DNA of 64,000 bases, from the NCBI GenBank assembly GCA_038373885.1, contig JAWZYV010001774.1:124001-188000 (forward strand), given 5' to 3'. The position numbers and the translations under genes were made by a program. Positions 11,613-22,979 of this stretch are shown here, piece after piece (position 1 is the stretch's first letter; every line of letters starts with the position of its first letter). The notes under the pieces were generated by a model. It made no database searches. It was not told where the DNA came from and saw only the letters and a program-made list of their open reading frames with translations. Origin of the DNA: Cheiracanthium punctorium. Lineage: Eukaryota > Arthropoda > Arachnida > Araneae > Cheiracanthiidae.

Positions 11613-11856
11613 TAGTAACCTACACATGAGTCCTTGTGACTTCGATCTGTTTCCGAAGTTGAAGGAGCCCCTCCGAGGCCGTCGATTTCATAACGTTGCT
11701 TCTGTACTCCACACAGTGGGGCGCTCCGTCATTGATATCAACAATCAACACCTTGCCAGTGGTCTCCAACGCCTTCCTGACATTCGGCTAAAGGTTATAA
11801 ACATTGTTGGTGATTATATGGAAGGAATGTACTGCAATTGTTCTAGTAAGTTCAAT
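11612..11856 (+). pseudogene. Mariner-like transposase C-terminal fragment
   Basis: The open frame carries MSPCDFDLFPKLKEPLRGRRF, then INNQHLASGLQRLPD and VGDYMEG. This is the C-terminal end of a mariner transposase, where the Asp of SPCDFDLF corresponds to the third catalytic residue. The upstream two-thirds, with the first two catalytic Asps and the DNA-binding domain, are absent. The frame is cut off at its 3' end by the TTAA MITE that starts at 11859. It is a dead fragment. Confidence 0.85.
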
Positions 11857-11858
11857 AA

Positions 11859-12262
11859 CCCTTTAACGCGCAGTGTTCCCGATCTGAGAACACCAAACTC
11901 TGACGTTTTGACTGTTGCCAGTCACGAAGAGTAGATTGGATTCCTATAAAAAATAGTTGCGGGTGACATAGCTCCACGAAAATCCTTTACTTTTTAGCAC
12001 GCCATTTCCCGTAAAAAAATGGTCACGATTATTTTTAACAGCACTGACATCTGCTGGAAAATGAAAGAATGCGAGAACAGCGGGATAGATTGCCCAATCC
12101 TGAAACAAGGGCAGCGCACAGCCATCTGCGTCAGAAATGGGTCTCTAGATCTGTGGCACGCGATGAACGTTTCGATCGTCCGCCATCTTGCTGGTAGTTA
12201 AGTCGAGCGATAGCAACGACTGCCCTTTTTTCTGCATTGGGAAAGGGTTGCGCCTCAAAGGG
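11859..12262 (+). mobile_element. TTAA-type (piggyBac-like) MITE, copy P1
   Basis: The left end reads CCCTTTAACGCG and the right end GCGCCTCAAAGGG. The right side is flanked by TTAA, the left by ATAA, an eroded TTAA. Interior landmarks shared by all copies are 'cagcactgacatctgctg' and 'gatctgtggcacgcgatgaa'. The central palindrome seen in other copies is missing. No transposase. Confidence 0.85.
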
Positions 12263-12314
12263 TTAAAAAGTGATTTATATCTATGTTGCCATTACTTAAT
12301 TCAGTCCCCGTATG

Positions 12315-12533
12315 TGTGGTTATGCCACTGAAAATGGTAGATGGCCGAAGTATGAAGGTCCCGGGTTCGGGTCCCATCGCGCGGCTGTCGATCTAACGGT
12401 CCGGAGTTTTGGTAGGTTTTCTCCAGATGTAACGTGAATACGCTTTAGAACCCCTTAGAAAGTCCTCCTACCAAGGCAGCCCCCCTTGCTAGATCGCCCT
12501 AGTGTAGCGTTGCTATAATCACACACACAACCA
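12315..12533 (+). repeat. tRNA-derived SINE, family 1, copy 1
   Basis: The head has a tRNA-type B box, GGTTCGGGTCC, at about 12363. The rest is the conserved body 'ccagatgtaacgtgaatacg' and the tail 'gtagcgttgctataatcac'. Target duplications of 14 bp flank it (tcagtccccgtatg at 12301 and tcagtcgccgtatg at 12534, one mismatch). These features mark a LINE-mobilised Pol III SINE. The A box is weak in this copy. Confidence 0.85.
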
Positions 12534-12677
12534 TCAGTCGCCGTATGTTCAAAATAAGATGTGTTGGAAAATAGATTTAACATTTTACAGGCCAGTGTTC
12601 CCTATAGGGAACATCAAATTAAAAATTTATTGTAAAATTAAATTTTATCAATATTGACTTGAAATAATTAGAAGGTC

Positions 12678-12830
12678 AAGGATGTACCCAGAAAGAAATT
12701 TCGGAGGGGGTCCAAACGGTGAAATAGGCAAAATTTTTTACAAAAAGACTTCATCATTCTTATTTTGTTAACAAAAACTGAAATTTCAGGGGGGTCTGGA
12801 CCCCTCGACCACCCCCCTGGGTATGTCCTT
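12678..12830. mobile_element. Small MITE, ends AAGGATGTACCCAG / CTGGGTATGTCCTT
   Basis: About 153 bp with near-complementary ends and an interior 'gaaatttcgg...ggtccaaacggtgaaa'. A related incomplete copy lies at 33165-33345. I see no clear target duplication, so its superfamily is undecided. Confidence 0.65.
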
Positions 12831-13349
12831 AGTTATAGTTAAAGGATAACTTGACTTTTTAAAATAGAATTTGCATTTCTGTCATTAGTGGGAAACTAGA
12901 TAAAAAATCTTAAAAATAGCCATTTTCATAAATTTTTAGGGTGCTATCTTGATACAACCCCCTCCCACTTCAAACTTTTAATTTATATCTTTGCTTAAAA
13001 AAAATCTTTCATTTACTTTTAATATTTCACTTATTATTTAAACTACCTATGAAATTATAGTCAAAGTATAGGCCCTAAAAGTATAGTCAGAAATGGCCAA
13101 TGCTCCCGATCGGGAGCACAATAAAAATTGGGGAGTACAACTTTCCCCCCCCCTCCCATTTAAATGACTAATATCGTCTAACTAACGCATTAAAAGGCAA
13201 AATATGCAGAAAAAAAAATAATTTAAAATTTGTCTGGGTCTGAATTCGGTCTGTGAAAGGTTAATCAATGCATTTGGCACAGTTTATATTTTTTCTTTTT
13301 AACGTTAAGTATCATTGTAAATCCAACCATTTTTTTTTCTTCTTCACAG
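12831..13349. other. Sequence upstream of lipase exon 1, no feature beyond splice tract
   Basis: AT-rich, ending in the pyrimidine tract and acceptor for exon 1. No identifiable exon with a signal peptide. Confidence 0.5.
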
Positions 13350-13624
13350 AATTCCCTACAAAATGCTTCCAAGACTTGGGCTGCTACGAGACAGGTCCGC
13401 CCTACTACCACCCTATCTTTCGTCCGATATCTTTGTTGCCATTCGACGAAGAGAAAATACCCACCAAGTTCCTGCTCTTCACTCGGAGAAATCCGACAAC
13501 GCCCGAATACCTGGACCCTAGATCGATTCAGACTATCAGGACATCATCTTTCAATCCGTACTGCCCAACGAAGGTCGTGATCCATGGCTTTTCAGTCAAC
13601 AGGACTGCGAATAATGAATACATA
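13350..13624 (+). CDS. Lipase exon 1 (first visible): N-terminal beta-sheet region
   Basis: The acceptor is a pyrimidine run ending in cacag, and the donor is gtaagt, a strong consensus. The exon opens with the last two bases of a split codon and ends in phase 0, giving 91 complete codons. It carries the CFQDLGCY pair of cysteines that starts mature pancreatic-type lipases, then IPTKFLLFTRRNP and CPTKVVIHGF. The HGF turn contributes to the oxyanion hole in the family. An NRT sequon follows. The codons upstream of the acceptor read as a run of Phe and are intronic. A preceding exon with the signal peptide is required; I could not identify it. The same frame continues 12 codons past the donor, so a longer unspliced ORF exists but is not expected to be used. 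Confidence 0.92.
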
Positions 13625-13879
13625 GTAAGTGAAATTAGCATTAAGAACTTTGCAAAGTAGTACGTACTTTAAAAAAATGCCTAGCGATACGATCGTTTCA
13701 GGTGACACAAAATGGCCTCCCTTCTTCAACTGCAGGAAAACTTCCACGCCATCCACTCTACAAGAAAGGTTAGAACTGCTTGTTAGAAAGTTAAAGATTT
13801 TCTTGTGGACTTGATTTGCGTCGATACGTTTTCGTTGCATTTTTCAACTGTGATCCACTTTTCAAGGGTTGCAAAATAG

Positions 13880-14100
13880 TGTCACGTCAAAAGTTGTCCT
13901 CTCTTTCCAGAGATCGGCAATGGTAAACCTAAAGTTTATTGCTCCCCCCCCCCTCATCCCCCGTTGTATAGAGAGGGGGAGTACAGTTTCACTTAGAGGA
14001 CGTTCCCTCATACTCTCTCCAGTGCAACGGAGGGGAGTAGAAGAGTCCCCTCTTCTACTCCCCTCCGGTGGAAATAAAAATAATTACTGCTTGCTCTGCA
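13880..14100. repeat. GC-rich segment with a perfect 17-bp hairpin
   Basis: At 14029-14066, GGAGGGGAGTAGAAGAG is followed by TCCC and then its exact reverse complement. It lies about 400 bp inside intron 1 and stands out by its G/C content against AT-rich flanks. Confidence 0.75.
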
Positions 14101-14124
14101 ATGCTCTTTGAAAGCAGCTACAGA

Positions 14125-14290
14125 AGCAGAGTTGGGCAAAATACATAAAAAAATGTATTTTCGATGCAAAATACAAATTACATTTATTCAAACACAAAAA
14201 ATTGCAAAATACAAAATGCTTTCTAAATTGAAAAAATACAAAATACATGTATTTTCTTAATACACACAAAATACGAAATACATCTAATAC
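14125..14290. repeat. 'gttgggcaaaatac' repeat, low complexity
   Basis: Repeated 'caaaatac' words following 'agagttgggcaaaatac', an opening seen in hAT-like MITEs of many animals. I could not define the opposite end, so boundaries are approximate. Confidence 0.4.
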
Positions 14291-14496
14291 TTCAATGAAG
14301 TAAAATTTTCTACAGAAACTTCTAGTTTATTTTATTCCAGAGTATTTTAAGATGAACAAACAAATGTAATAGTAACTTTTTTTTTGACATATACATGAAT
14401 TTTTCCTGGAATAAATTGCATCTTAAAAGGCATGAAAGCAAAAATGGGTGACAAGTATTTATTGAACGTTATTTTTCAGTGATAATGAATGGAATT

Positions 14497-14545
14497 GAAA
14501 TATAAAATCTTAATCTTATCTTAATCGTAATCTTAATCTTAATCC
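14497..14545 (+). repeat. TAATCT hexamer microsatellite
   Basis: Seven or so degenerate 'taatct' hexamers immediately before the 5' end of Helitron A1, which appears to start within the last repeat (TC at 14543). Confidence 0.7.
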
Positions 14546-16845
14546 TTATAAATAAAAATGAAATTCTGTTTGTTTGTTTGTTTGTTTGTTTGTTTGTGGA
14601 TTTGATTCGTATACAAATCCACAAAAATGGACCTATCAGCCTGAAATTTTGCACAGATATGTAAAATAATATAGAATAAATCACAGTCCACTTTAAAACT
14701 TTGAAAGTCCACCCGTTCCCGGAATTTAAGAGATTTTTTTTTGCTCTTCACGCAAAAAGCTTTCCGTAATTGTAACCCCTGTAGTGAAAAAAGTGGGAAA
14801 TAAGGATCGTGGTTGCCATGTGTGGCGATTTTGCCGAATAAAATGTTTTAAATTCTCAAAGTAAAAATAAAAGAATAATAATGATTTTTTTTTGTTAGTT
14901 TATATTCGTCAGGTTATTTTTTTTTTAAATTATAATATCGTGTGCATGGGAAATCAGAGCAGGAATGTAATGCTTTACACGCAAAACAATAAGAATTGAA
15001 GATTTCCGAGGCTAATGTGTAAATTCTTTTAGTTTGGCGAAAAAATAAAATGGCTGAAATATGGATTTTGAGTAAGTGAGTTCTAGCGGTTTGCACAGTT
15101 TTCGGCTTTGCGCAATTTATTGAGAGCTTAAGGAAATAGATTTTTGGAAACAAGTGCAAAGGTTTTATTATAATACAGCGTTAAATTTTAATGATCCGTG
15201 AAGAAATAATGCAGTTATTAAGGGATTTCAAGCGATCTAACTTCAGAATTCTCGCCAATTGAGTACATTGATTTAAGTAGGGGGAATTCCGCCAAATTTC
15301 AGAAAATTGAAATCTTCTCATTTAGTACATCGGAGTAACGATGAATAAAACACATTATAGTTGATAATTAAAAAAAAAAAATCGGCTGTATTAAGGGATT
15401 CCAATTTTCAAATAACTCTCTTTGGCTACTCTTTGGCGGTCGAACCATTTCCCATATTGATTGCTGCTAAGTCAATGCTTCGAATGATTCCCTGAAAAAA
15501 CTCTTGCAAAATGGCGTATGTTGGCACTTTGGCGAGGCTTAGATTTGAAACTGGATTTTATTTGAGACTGGTATATATAATAACACTGGTTATAGATAAA
15601 AATGAATGTTGGTATGTGTTTATGAGGTTGAAAAACTCCAGAACCGTTGAGCACCGTTGCACGATGAAATTTGGTTCACCTAAGTCTTTTATGATGGAGA
15701 AGGTTTTTATGCTATCAGTTTTCCTTAACTTGCCACTTGGTGCCGCAGCACAACGTTGAATTCTATTGCGTTTAGCCGTTTGCTATGCGAATATCGTCCA
15801 ACCGATTTCGATGAAATTTGGTACACGCGAATATTAGAACACGGAGAATATTTTTCACTATCCATTTTGCTGTAACTTGCCGCTAAATGGCGCTGCAAAG
15901 CATCAACTTCTATACCGTTCGACTGATCGGCATAAAATTTTTTATACTTACACATTTGAGCACGAAGAATATATTCTAACTGAGTTCCTTTTGATGTTAC
16001 TCACCACTAGATGACACTGCAATGCATTATTGTTTTAACTCGCCACTAGATGACGCTGCAGCAGGCCAAATTCTTGACCATTCAAACGGTCGCTATGAAA
16101 ATCAGTATACATAGCTATTTGAACAATGAGAATATTTTGGCGTTATCCATTTTGCTATGACTCGCCACTTGATGGCGCTGTAGCAAATCATTACTTTAAT
16201 TAACTACTAGATGGCCCTGCAGTGTATCACTTCTTGACTGTGCAAATGATCGTTATGAAAATTGGTATGCATAGATAGTTGAACACGGTCGCTATGAAAA
16301 TCAGTATACATAGCTATTTGAACAATGAGAATATTTTGGCGTTATCCATTTTGCTACAACTCGCCACTTGACGGCGCTCTAGCAAATCATTACTTTATTG
16401 AACCACTAGATGGCCCTGCAGTGTATCACTTCTTGACTGTGCAAATAATCGCTATGAAAATAGGTATACATAGATATTTGAACACGGGGAAGAGTTTGGC
16501 GCTATCCATTTTCCTATAACTTGCCACTAGATGTCGCGTCAACACATGAACTTCAGGACTGTCCAGCCGATAGTCATGAAAATTCGTATACATCGATATC
16601 TGAATGCGAAAAATATTTTCGCCGTATCCGTTCTGCTAAAACTCGCCACTAGATTGCGCTACGCCGCATGGCCTTCTGCACCGTACAAACGATTGCCTTG
16701 CAATTCGGTATGCATGATTATTGGACGCAATATAACGCGATATCCACTTTGCTATATCTGTTTATTACAATGAATAGTAATCACCACAAATCGTAATATC
16801 AAAAAGTCCATTCATTCCCGTGCGAAGAACGGGTACTTCAGCTAG
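14543..16845 (+). mobile_element. Non-autonomous Helitron A1
   Basis: The 5' end is TCCTTATAAATAAAAATG. The 3' end is hairpin CCCGTGCGAAGAACGGG, then TACTTCAGCTAG followed by T. The interior has a (GTTT)n tract at 14567 and a stretch shared with A2. From about 15720 to 16800 there are degenerate tandem units containing 'tcgccactagatg' and 'cgctatgaaaat'. There is no Rep or helicase. The next Helitron (D) starts at its CTAG/T border. An inverted relative, A2, is at 37686-40716. Confidence 0.88.
15720..16800 (+). repeat. Tandem minisatellite inside Helitron A1
   Basis: Units of roughly 110-190 bp contain 'ccactagatg(g/a)c', 'ctgcag', 'cgctatgaaaat' and 'gtatacatag'. The stretch from about 16090 to 16210 is nearly repeated at 16285-16410. 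The array is shared, inverted, with A2 (37760-38600). Confidence 0.8.
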
Positions 16846-17544
16846 TATATATATAAAATGCTAATGTTCGTTTGTAAAGACAGGGTTTTCTATATCACCA
16901 CCAACTCGAATTAACTTCCCGTTGGTGTGGTAAATACCTCTTGGTCTCACGGTGAAAGTAAGGGAGTTTGGACGCGGTGGGCGGAAGTGGGTGGTTGTGG
17001 ATGGCGAAAATGTGAAAAAATATATATCTGTACTTTTCTAGCTCATGAGAGCTTCTGAATTTCAACGCCAATAAAATACTAAAATTTAATGTTTATCGTC
17101 TGTTGCCATATCAGCAGGAAAACTGAATCTCAAGCAATTATCGTCTGCGAACCATTTTACCTGAATCACGATATTTCATTTCAATTTATTCAAATACACT
17201 CAGATAATAAATAGGGCAGTGAATAGTTATTAAACAAATTAAAGTTATTTTGACAAGTGAAAAAGAACAAATTATTTGAATATTCTAGAGTGTTCTGGTA
17301 CTAGCAATTTCGATGTGTTATGATATATAAACCGAAATTCAGTGACTTTTCGTCAGTTTGATCGTGTTTGCAGTCGAGTACAGATTTATTGCAATTAAGA
17401 GTGAACAGTAATTAAACAGATTCAAGTCATTTTGACAAATGTAAAAGAACAAATTATCTGAATATTCTACAGCATTCTTCAGTGACACCATAATAGCAAT
17501 CAAGTGATTAATTTTGCGTAACTTTATTACATTACACATACACA

Positions 17545-18866
17545 ATGCCAAGGCATAAAAAAGTATTTACAAAACCTCAAATGGATTCTGAAAGAAGAAA
17601 AGTAGCACGTCAACTTGAAACAGAAGAACAAAGAGAGAAACGGCTTTCAAATATTCGTAAAGGAGTAAAGAAAGAATGGCTACTTTACGCAAAAAACGAG
17701 CTGCTACAAGTAAAATTGAGAATTTAGAACTTCAGGCGTTCCATTATGATTGCAAAAAACAATACAGTGAACATCCAAATATTGTCATCGGAAAAATGGA
17801 TACGATATGCGAGTATTGTCAAGCACGGAAATTTAAAGGCGAAACTGCTGGTATGTGCTGTTAGAGTGGTAAAGGCAATTTACCAGCATTAGATGTACCA
17901 CCACCACAATTACTCGCATATAGGACTGGAAAAACACCAGATTCCGATCATTTTCTACAAAATATATGTCGATACAACTGTTGTTTTCAAATGACTTCAT
18001 TTGGAGCTTCATTAATATGCGAGGAAGAAAATTTCAGACTGGTTTTTAAGGTTCAAGGCCAAATTTATCACCGAGTAGGCTCACTTCTGCCGATGTCCAA
18101 TGAAACTCCAAAATTTCTTCAAATATATTTTGTTGGCAACGAAGAACTTGAAACAGACCAACGTTGCTCTAACATTCGGGGACTACAACGAGATATTATT
18201 AAAAAATTACAACGTCTACTTCATAATCATAATCAACTAATCAATGTGTTTAAGACTTCTCTGGACCAAATGGCTGCAGATAATTATAAGATTGTTATTC
18301 GAGCAGATAAAAGACCAGCCGGCCAACACGAAAGAAGGTTCAATGCACCTCAAACGTACGAAGTTGCCGTAGTAATTGTTGATAACGAATGTAGTCGTCG
18401 TGATATTATTTTTCAAGGCAAATTCGAAGTAATGAATTGCAACGTATTGCTGAAACACATCGTAGTTATGATGCACTACAGTATCCGCTATTTTTTGGCA
18501 AGGTTAGGATGGTTATCACTTCAATATTCAACAAATGGATCCAGCTACAGGTTTCGAAACTATGCAATTTTATGCTTATGGAATTATGACTACAAATGAT
18601 GAATATAACCATATTTTAAACTGTCGGCAGTTATTTCCGCAGTTTATTGTAGACATATAGGCTAAAATTGAGTCGGAAAGATTAGAATTTATTCGCCATA
18701 ATCAACGAAAGTTGCGTTCGGATGAATACATCCATTTGAGAGATGCAATAATAAATGATGGAAACGTCGATAACATGGGAAAATTGGTCATCTTGCCATC
18801 GACATTTATTGGATGGAAGTCTACGTCACATGCATCAATATGCTCAGGATGCGATAACTTATGTCA
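17545..18866 (+). pseudogene. Helitron RepHel N-terminal and Helitron_like_N remnant
   Basis: It starts MPRHKKVFTKPQ, then switches frame near 17680. A zinc-finger-like CEYC...GETAGMCC follows, then a TAG in frame at 17862, then CCFQMTSFGA and QGQIYHRVGSLLP. The last motif is highly characteristic of Helitron Rep proteins. After a frameshift near 18450 the text continues through 'YDALQYPLFF' and, past further frame changes and a TAG near 18658, reads AKIESERLEFIRHNQ, LRDAIINDG and LVILPSTF. This is the Helitron_like_N region just before the HUH nuclease. The HUH motif itself is not present because the deletion starts soon after. It cannot encode a working protein. Confidence 0.88.
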
Positions 18867-19143
18867 GGACAAATAGTATTTATACCACGGATACCTTTAA
18901 TATCAAATAGATGGCCCTTTACTTTTAAACGCTTACAATTTCCCGGTGAAGTTGGCTTACAGCATGACTATCAGCAAAGCACAGGGCCAAACATTCCAAT
19001 ACTGTGGCGTTGACTTGAAGAAACCATGCTTTGCACACGGCCAATTATACGTTGCATGCTCGCGCGTAGGATCACCTCGAAATTTGTTCATTTACAGTCC
19101 GGACAATAAAACCATAAATATAGTCTATAAGCAAGTATTGTAA
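18867..19143 (+). pseudogene. Helitron PIF1-like helicase C-terminal fragment
   Basis: The open frame reads FIPRIPLISNRWPF, then LAYSMTISKAQGQTF, then GQLYVACSRVGSP and the terminal Tyr-Lys-Gln stretch before the stop. AYSMTISKAQGQT and YVACSRV are the last motifs of PIF1-family helicases in Helitrons. The Walker motifs and the Rep nuclease are missing. Its ATG at 18946 is not a true start. It was joined to the Rep remnant by an internal deletion of roughly a thousand codons, by family comparison. Confidence 0.9.
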
Positions 19144-19510
19144 AAATAAATTTTTAAAACATGTAATAAAAATAAAAAGTGTAAATGTATAATATAATAT
19201 GTAAATAAAACATAAATTTTCGATTTACTAACATGTTTCTTATTTTAACTTATAATTATTTCAATTAGTTAAATAATTTGATATACTTTCTATACACCGC
19301 ATGTTTAATGGTCGAATAAGTCTCTCAATATCTAAGATAGAAATCTAAATTATCGTTAATTTCCGTTAAAAAATGGATCCTTAAATATTTTTTATACCAT
19401 TAAACATGGGGTGTATTTTAACCCGAGCAACGCCGGGTTTCGCTGCTAGTTAAATATATTTCTAAACGAAGATGAGTTGATTTATATTTCTACTTTAAGA
19501 TACATTTATA

Positions 19511-19746
19511 GCCTTACCATCGCACAGTAGTTATGTCACTGAAAATGGTAGACGGCCGAAGAGTGAAGATCCCGGGATCGGGTCCCATCGAGCAGCTGTC
19601 GATCTAACAGTCTGAATTTTTGGTAGGTTTTTTCCAGATGTAACGTGAATACGCTTTAGAACCCCTAAGAAAGTTCTCCTACCTAGGCACCCCCCCCATC
19701 CTTGGCAGATTGCCCTAGTATAGCGTTGCCATAATCACGCAAACAC
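19511..19746 (+). repeat. tRNA-derived SINE, family 1, copy 2
   Basis: Same body as the copy at 12315: 'ggtagacggccgaagagtga', B-box-like 'gggatcgggtccc', 'ccagatgtaacgtgaatacg' and tail 'gcgttgccataatcac'. Imperfect 14-bp flanks (aagatacatttata and aagatgcattcata) look like a target duplication with two mismatches. Confidence 0.83.
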
Positions 19747-19759
19747 AAGATGCATTCAT

Positions 19760-21280
19760 ATATTACTACAAGATTGTGATGGAGGAGTGGAACAATATCA
19801 CCCTTGATGTTTTAAGAAAAGGACTTTCATCTTTGAAATCAAGATGTAATATGATGGTTCAAAGAAAGGGCTATCAGACTGAACACATTAGAAAATAAAA
19901 TTCTTATATTTATTTCTATATATATCTTTGCAAAATCGTTACAAAAATGTGTGAACACCCTCTGTAGGGTACCTGCGGGAAACCCTGAAAAAAAAATTAT
20001 TGCGGAATATTACTTAAATGAAATTAATTTACGTTTCACAAATCACCCTTGCATGACGATTTTCTTAACATTAAACTTTTAAACGCCTCTGTCACATTGC
20101 TCAAGAGTTCTTTAGGGGAATTGCAAAAAATATTTAACATGAATTTAAGAAAATGCTTTTTAAAAAATTTAACAAGTTTAGTTTTTTAGTTTTACAATGT
20201 TCTATACACGGTTAATGGGTCAAATATTTCAGGCTCTACAAATACTCAAGAGAACACATTAAATTACGATATATGTTTCCGAAAAAAAAAAAAAAAATCT
20301 AATTTTCTGTTTTCTCTGACCAAAAGTTTAAATTTTAGAATGTCTAAAACTTTAGAGGAATTTGTCGAACTACTTATTAGTTATCAGCATCAGATATTAT
20401 TAAATTTATACATTTATGCATAACTTGCAACTATCTTTATAAAATAAGAAAATAAATGTCAATTTATGAAACTAAACTCTTCGAATAATTTGTTGGATTC
20501 AATTAAAATATTCAGATAATTTACTTTGATTCTCAGGTAGAAATTAAACCTTCATAATGTGTGAAAGATTATTTTAGTACGTGTTTTGATACTATCTGTG
20601 CAGTTTCTAGGACAACTATAAAATGGAAGCGCCATGTCACGTGCTACGAATACCCAGCCTAAAATAAGATCCTGCGTCCACAACTAAAACGAATAAGTAA
20701 TTTTTGAGGTAAATATATGTAAATAGTTAACGCAATTTTCTTCCTTCAAATTTCCCTTCTTTTCTTTTTTTCCTTCCTTCCTCAGACAGTGAGCGCACGC
20801 ATTTTAAATTAAAATTAGCGAATTTTAAAATCGGGAAAAAAAAAGAATAAAATATTAAAAAAATTTTTTTTTTCAAAACAAGCGATAGTAAGTGCGGTGC
20901 TTCTAGCGTTTTAAAATATTTTTCTAAAGACAAGTTTTAATTATTGCTGCTGATAAAGGAACTCTTATTATACCCTTGCTAGACATCTCCGATATCAATA
21001 CACGAAATTCATTGCAAAATACTGTACTTCAAAGCGTTGCATGTACCACACACGGATTTCACAATGACACTGGCTGGAGTAATTCATGGGTTGCTATCTT
21101 CCCGCTTTTGCCATTCTCTCTTTAGAACGGGGCCATCATCGTGATATTTTCCGTGAGTCTAGATCTGCAGGGTCACCGACCGATCCTTCTTGAAAAGGGG
21201 GTGAAATTGTTGGCGATCTCTTGGCGTGCCGATGTGTGGGAAGTAACCAAAAGTTGTCAGGGTTTGCAAAACAGGCAATT
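19760..21280. other. Intron 1 sequence, no supported gene
   Basis: AT-rich DNA with an A run at 20281-20297 and a CT-rich stretch at 20739-20785. No exon or repeat recognised. Confidence 0.45.
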
Positions 21281-21289
21281 CATCCGGCC

Positions 21290-21745
21290 CACTTTGGTTC
21301 CAAAAATAAGTCCCCAAAAGTAAACCCAGCCTTGCGGTATTTTCTATATTAATGTAAATGGTATAAATAAAGGTGAAGCATAATTAGAATATGCCTGACG
21401 AAGATTCTAAAACAGTTATTATTAGCGATTTTAACATAGATGGATTTCAATTCTGAAAAAAGCTTTATGGAACAAGATAGACAAGTACCGCCCACTCATG
21501 GATTAAGATGCACTTTCTAAGCTGTATTCATAAAGATGAAGTATAGTATATATGCCTGGCGAAGACTGTAGCACAATTTTAGTCAGCAATTTTAATATAG
21601 ATTTAAATCCAAAGGAGTGCTTTATGGAGCGAGGAAGATAAATACAGTCTAGCTGTTGGATTATAATGCACTTTCCAATGTAATGGAACAAGGAAGGCAA
21701 ATAGGGCCTACACATGATATACTTTTAATACATAGCACTTTAAAA
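21290..21745 (+). repeat. Tandem relics of an endonuclease-like sequence (family E)
   Basis: Two units carry 'agcgattttaacatagat' and 'agcaattttaatatagat', reading SDFNID and SNFNID in short frames, followed by 'tttatgga' and 'aagatgcactttc'. They resemble the VGDFNIDF unit at 35590 and, in reverse, 52.3-53.3 kb. The GDFN motif recalls endonuclease/exonuclease/phosphatase folds, but frames are broken throughout. Confidence 0.55.
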
Positions 21746-21884
21746 TATATTTAAAAGTATTTTTTTATGTTGCTGTTACGTGCAACGCCATGTAAATACC
21801 TTATTGAAAAGAGTATATTAGTTTTCTTACAAGAAAACAAGAGCTACCCTTTAGTTTTGTTTCTGTATTAAGGCCGATTGACGA

Positions 21885-22093
21885 CACTAGGGTCCTAGGC
21901 CTACAGGGGGAATGCCCTCCGTGGGGGACTTTCTGAGGGATCCTAGCCGGTATTTACTCGAGATTGCGGAGAAAACCATGGAAAATTCCGAACGGATAGG
22001 TCGACAGGCGTGACCGGGGTTTGAACCTGGCACCTCCCACAGTCCAGTATCGAGAGCAGAAGTTCTCATATACTCGTGGGGCGAGCTACCATT
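21885..22093 (-). repeat. tRNA-derived SINE, family 2
   Basis: On the minus strand the head contains an A-box-like TAGCTCGCCCCACGAG and a good B box, GGTTCAAACCC, within a stretch that reads like a tRNA 5' half. The body ('ccgttcggaattttccatgg', 'tccgcaatctcgagtaaata') matches the fragment at 2546. ORFs over it are spurious. Confidence 0.8.
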
Positions 22094-22099
22094 CGAGTG

Positions 22100-22930
22100 A
22101 AAAGTGTTGAAACTCAAGAGAATTTCAACCCATTTCCTTATATGGGTAGTCAAAATTTAAAATATATCTCAGAAACGTTCATCTGTCTCAAATAAAACAA
22201 AATTACTATTTTTAATAAAGATTATTATGGTTTTCCGCAAATTGGAATAGTTGGAGCTAGGTGTCCTTTAAACAGCAAATCTTTCAATTTTTTCAGACTA
22301 ATGTTCTCTGTCGAGAAGACTAGCATTTATGACTTTTTTTCACAGAGACAAGCAAAAGAGCTCCCATAGATTTCGGTTCAAAGAAGAATGATTAAAAATA
22401 GTGCTTTCGTGTTCTATTTGTTTTCACTTGTTTGCTCTAATCATGTGGAAGCCAAAGAAATTAATGCTAAAGATCCTACTTTACTTCAATAAAATGGATG
22501 TATATGTCGATCTTCTAACAAACCGCTCCCCCCCCCCTGACAAAATTGGCGCTGGCGGAAGCGAATGAACAAGTTAACTCTACGTTAATCAGTAGAACAT
22601 ATGCAAATTAGATCCTGTTGGAGAGTACTGTAGTTGGTCACAAAAGAGTTGTTGTGACGTTGCAGAGGTTCGCAGGAGTGTAAAAAAACAAATCACATTC
22701 TGATTGGTAAATGACGTGACTTTGACTGTGCGACTATTTCTGGCCTGTGCCGCCGAATAACAACGTGACTGCTAAATATTGAGATACTAGAGTGACGCGA
22801 CAGTTACTGTTCTCGTGACTGTTTTATCTGACTCGATTGTTACACATTTTAACTGTGTAAGGCTGTGTGTGTGCCATTTTCTGTTATTCAGTTGTAAAAT
22901 TTGAAAGAACTTTGTTTATGTTGTTATTGT
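22100..22930. other. Intron 1 sequence, no supported gene
   Basis: AT-rich; a C run at 22530-22539. Nothing recognisable. Confidence 0.4.
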
Positions 22931-22979
22931 TACTGTGAACACGTATATTGGATTGTGTGCGAAAGAACTTTAAAATGTC

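Larger units (their letters stand above)
16847..19449 (+). mobile_element. Helitron D, internally deleted autonomous element
   Basis: The 3' end shows hairpin ACCCGAGCAACGCCGGGT, then TTCGCTGCTAG followed by T. The 5' end begins right after the CTAG-T of Helitron A1 with an AT run and 'aaatgctaatgttcgtttg'. It holds remnants of the Rep/helicase gene (17545-18890) and the helicase C-terminus (18867-19143), with the middle deleted. It is a relic of the class of element that could have mobilised the non-autonomous Helitrons here, although its ends differ from theirs. Confidence 0.88.

Noticed and set aside
13268..13349. Met-led start for the lipase at 13268
   Set aside because: The text before 13350 is a poly-Phe reading of the pyrimidine tract; the acceptor and mid-codon phase show it is intron.
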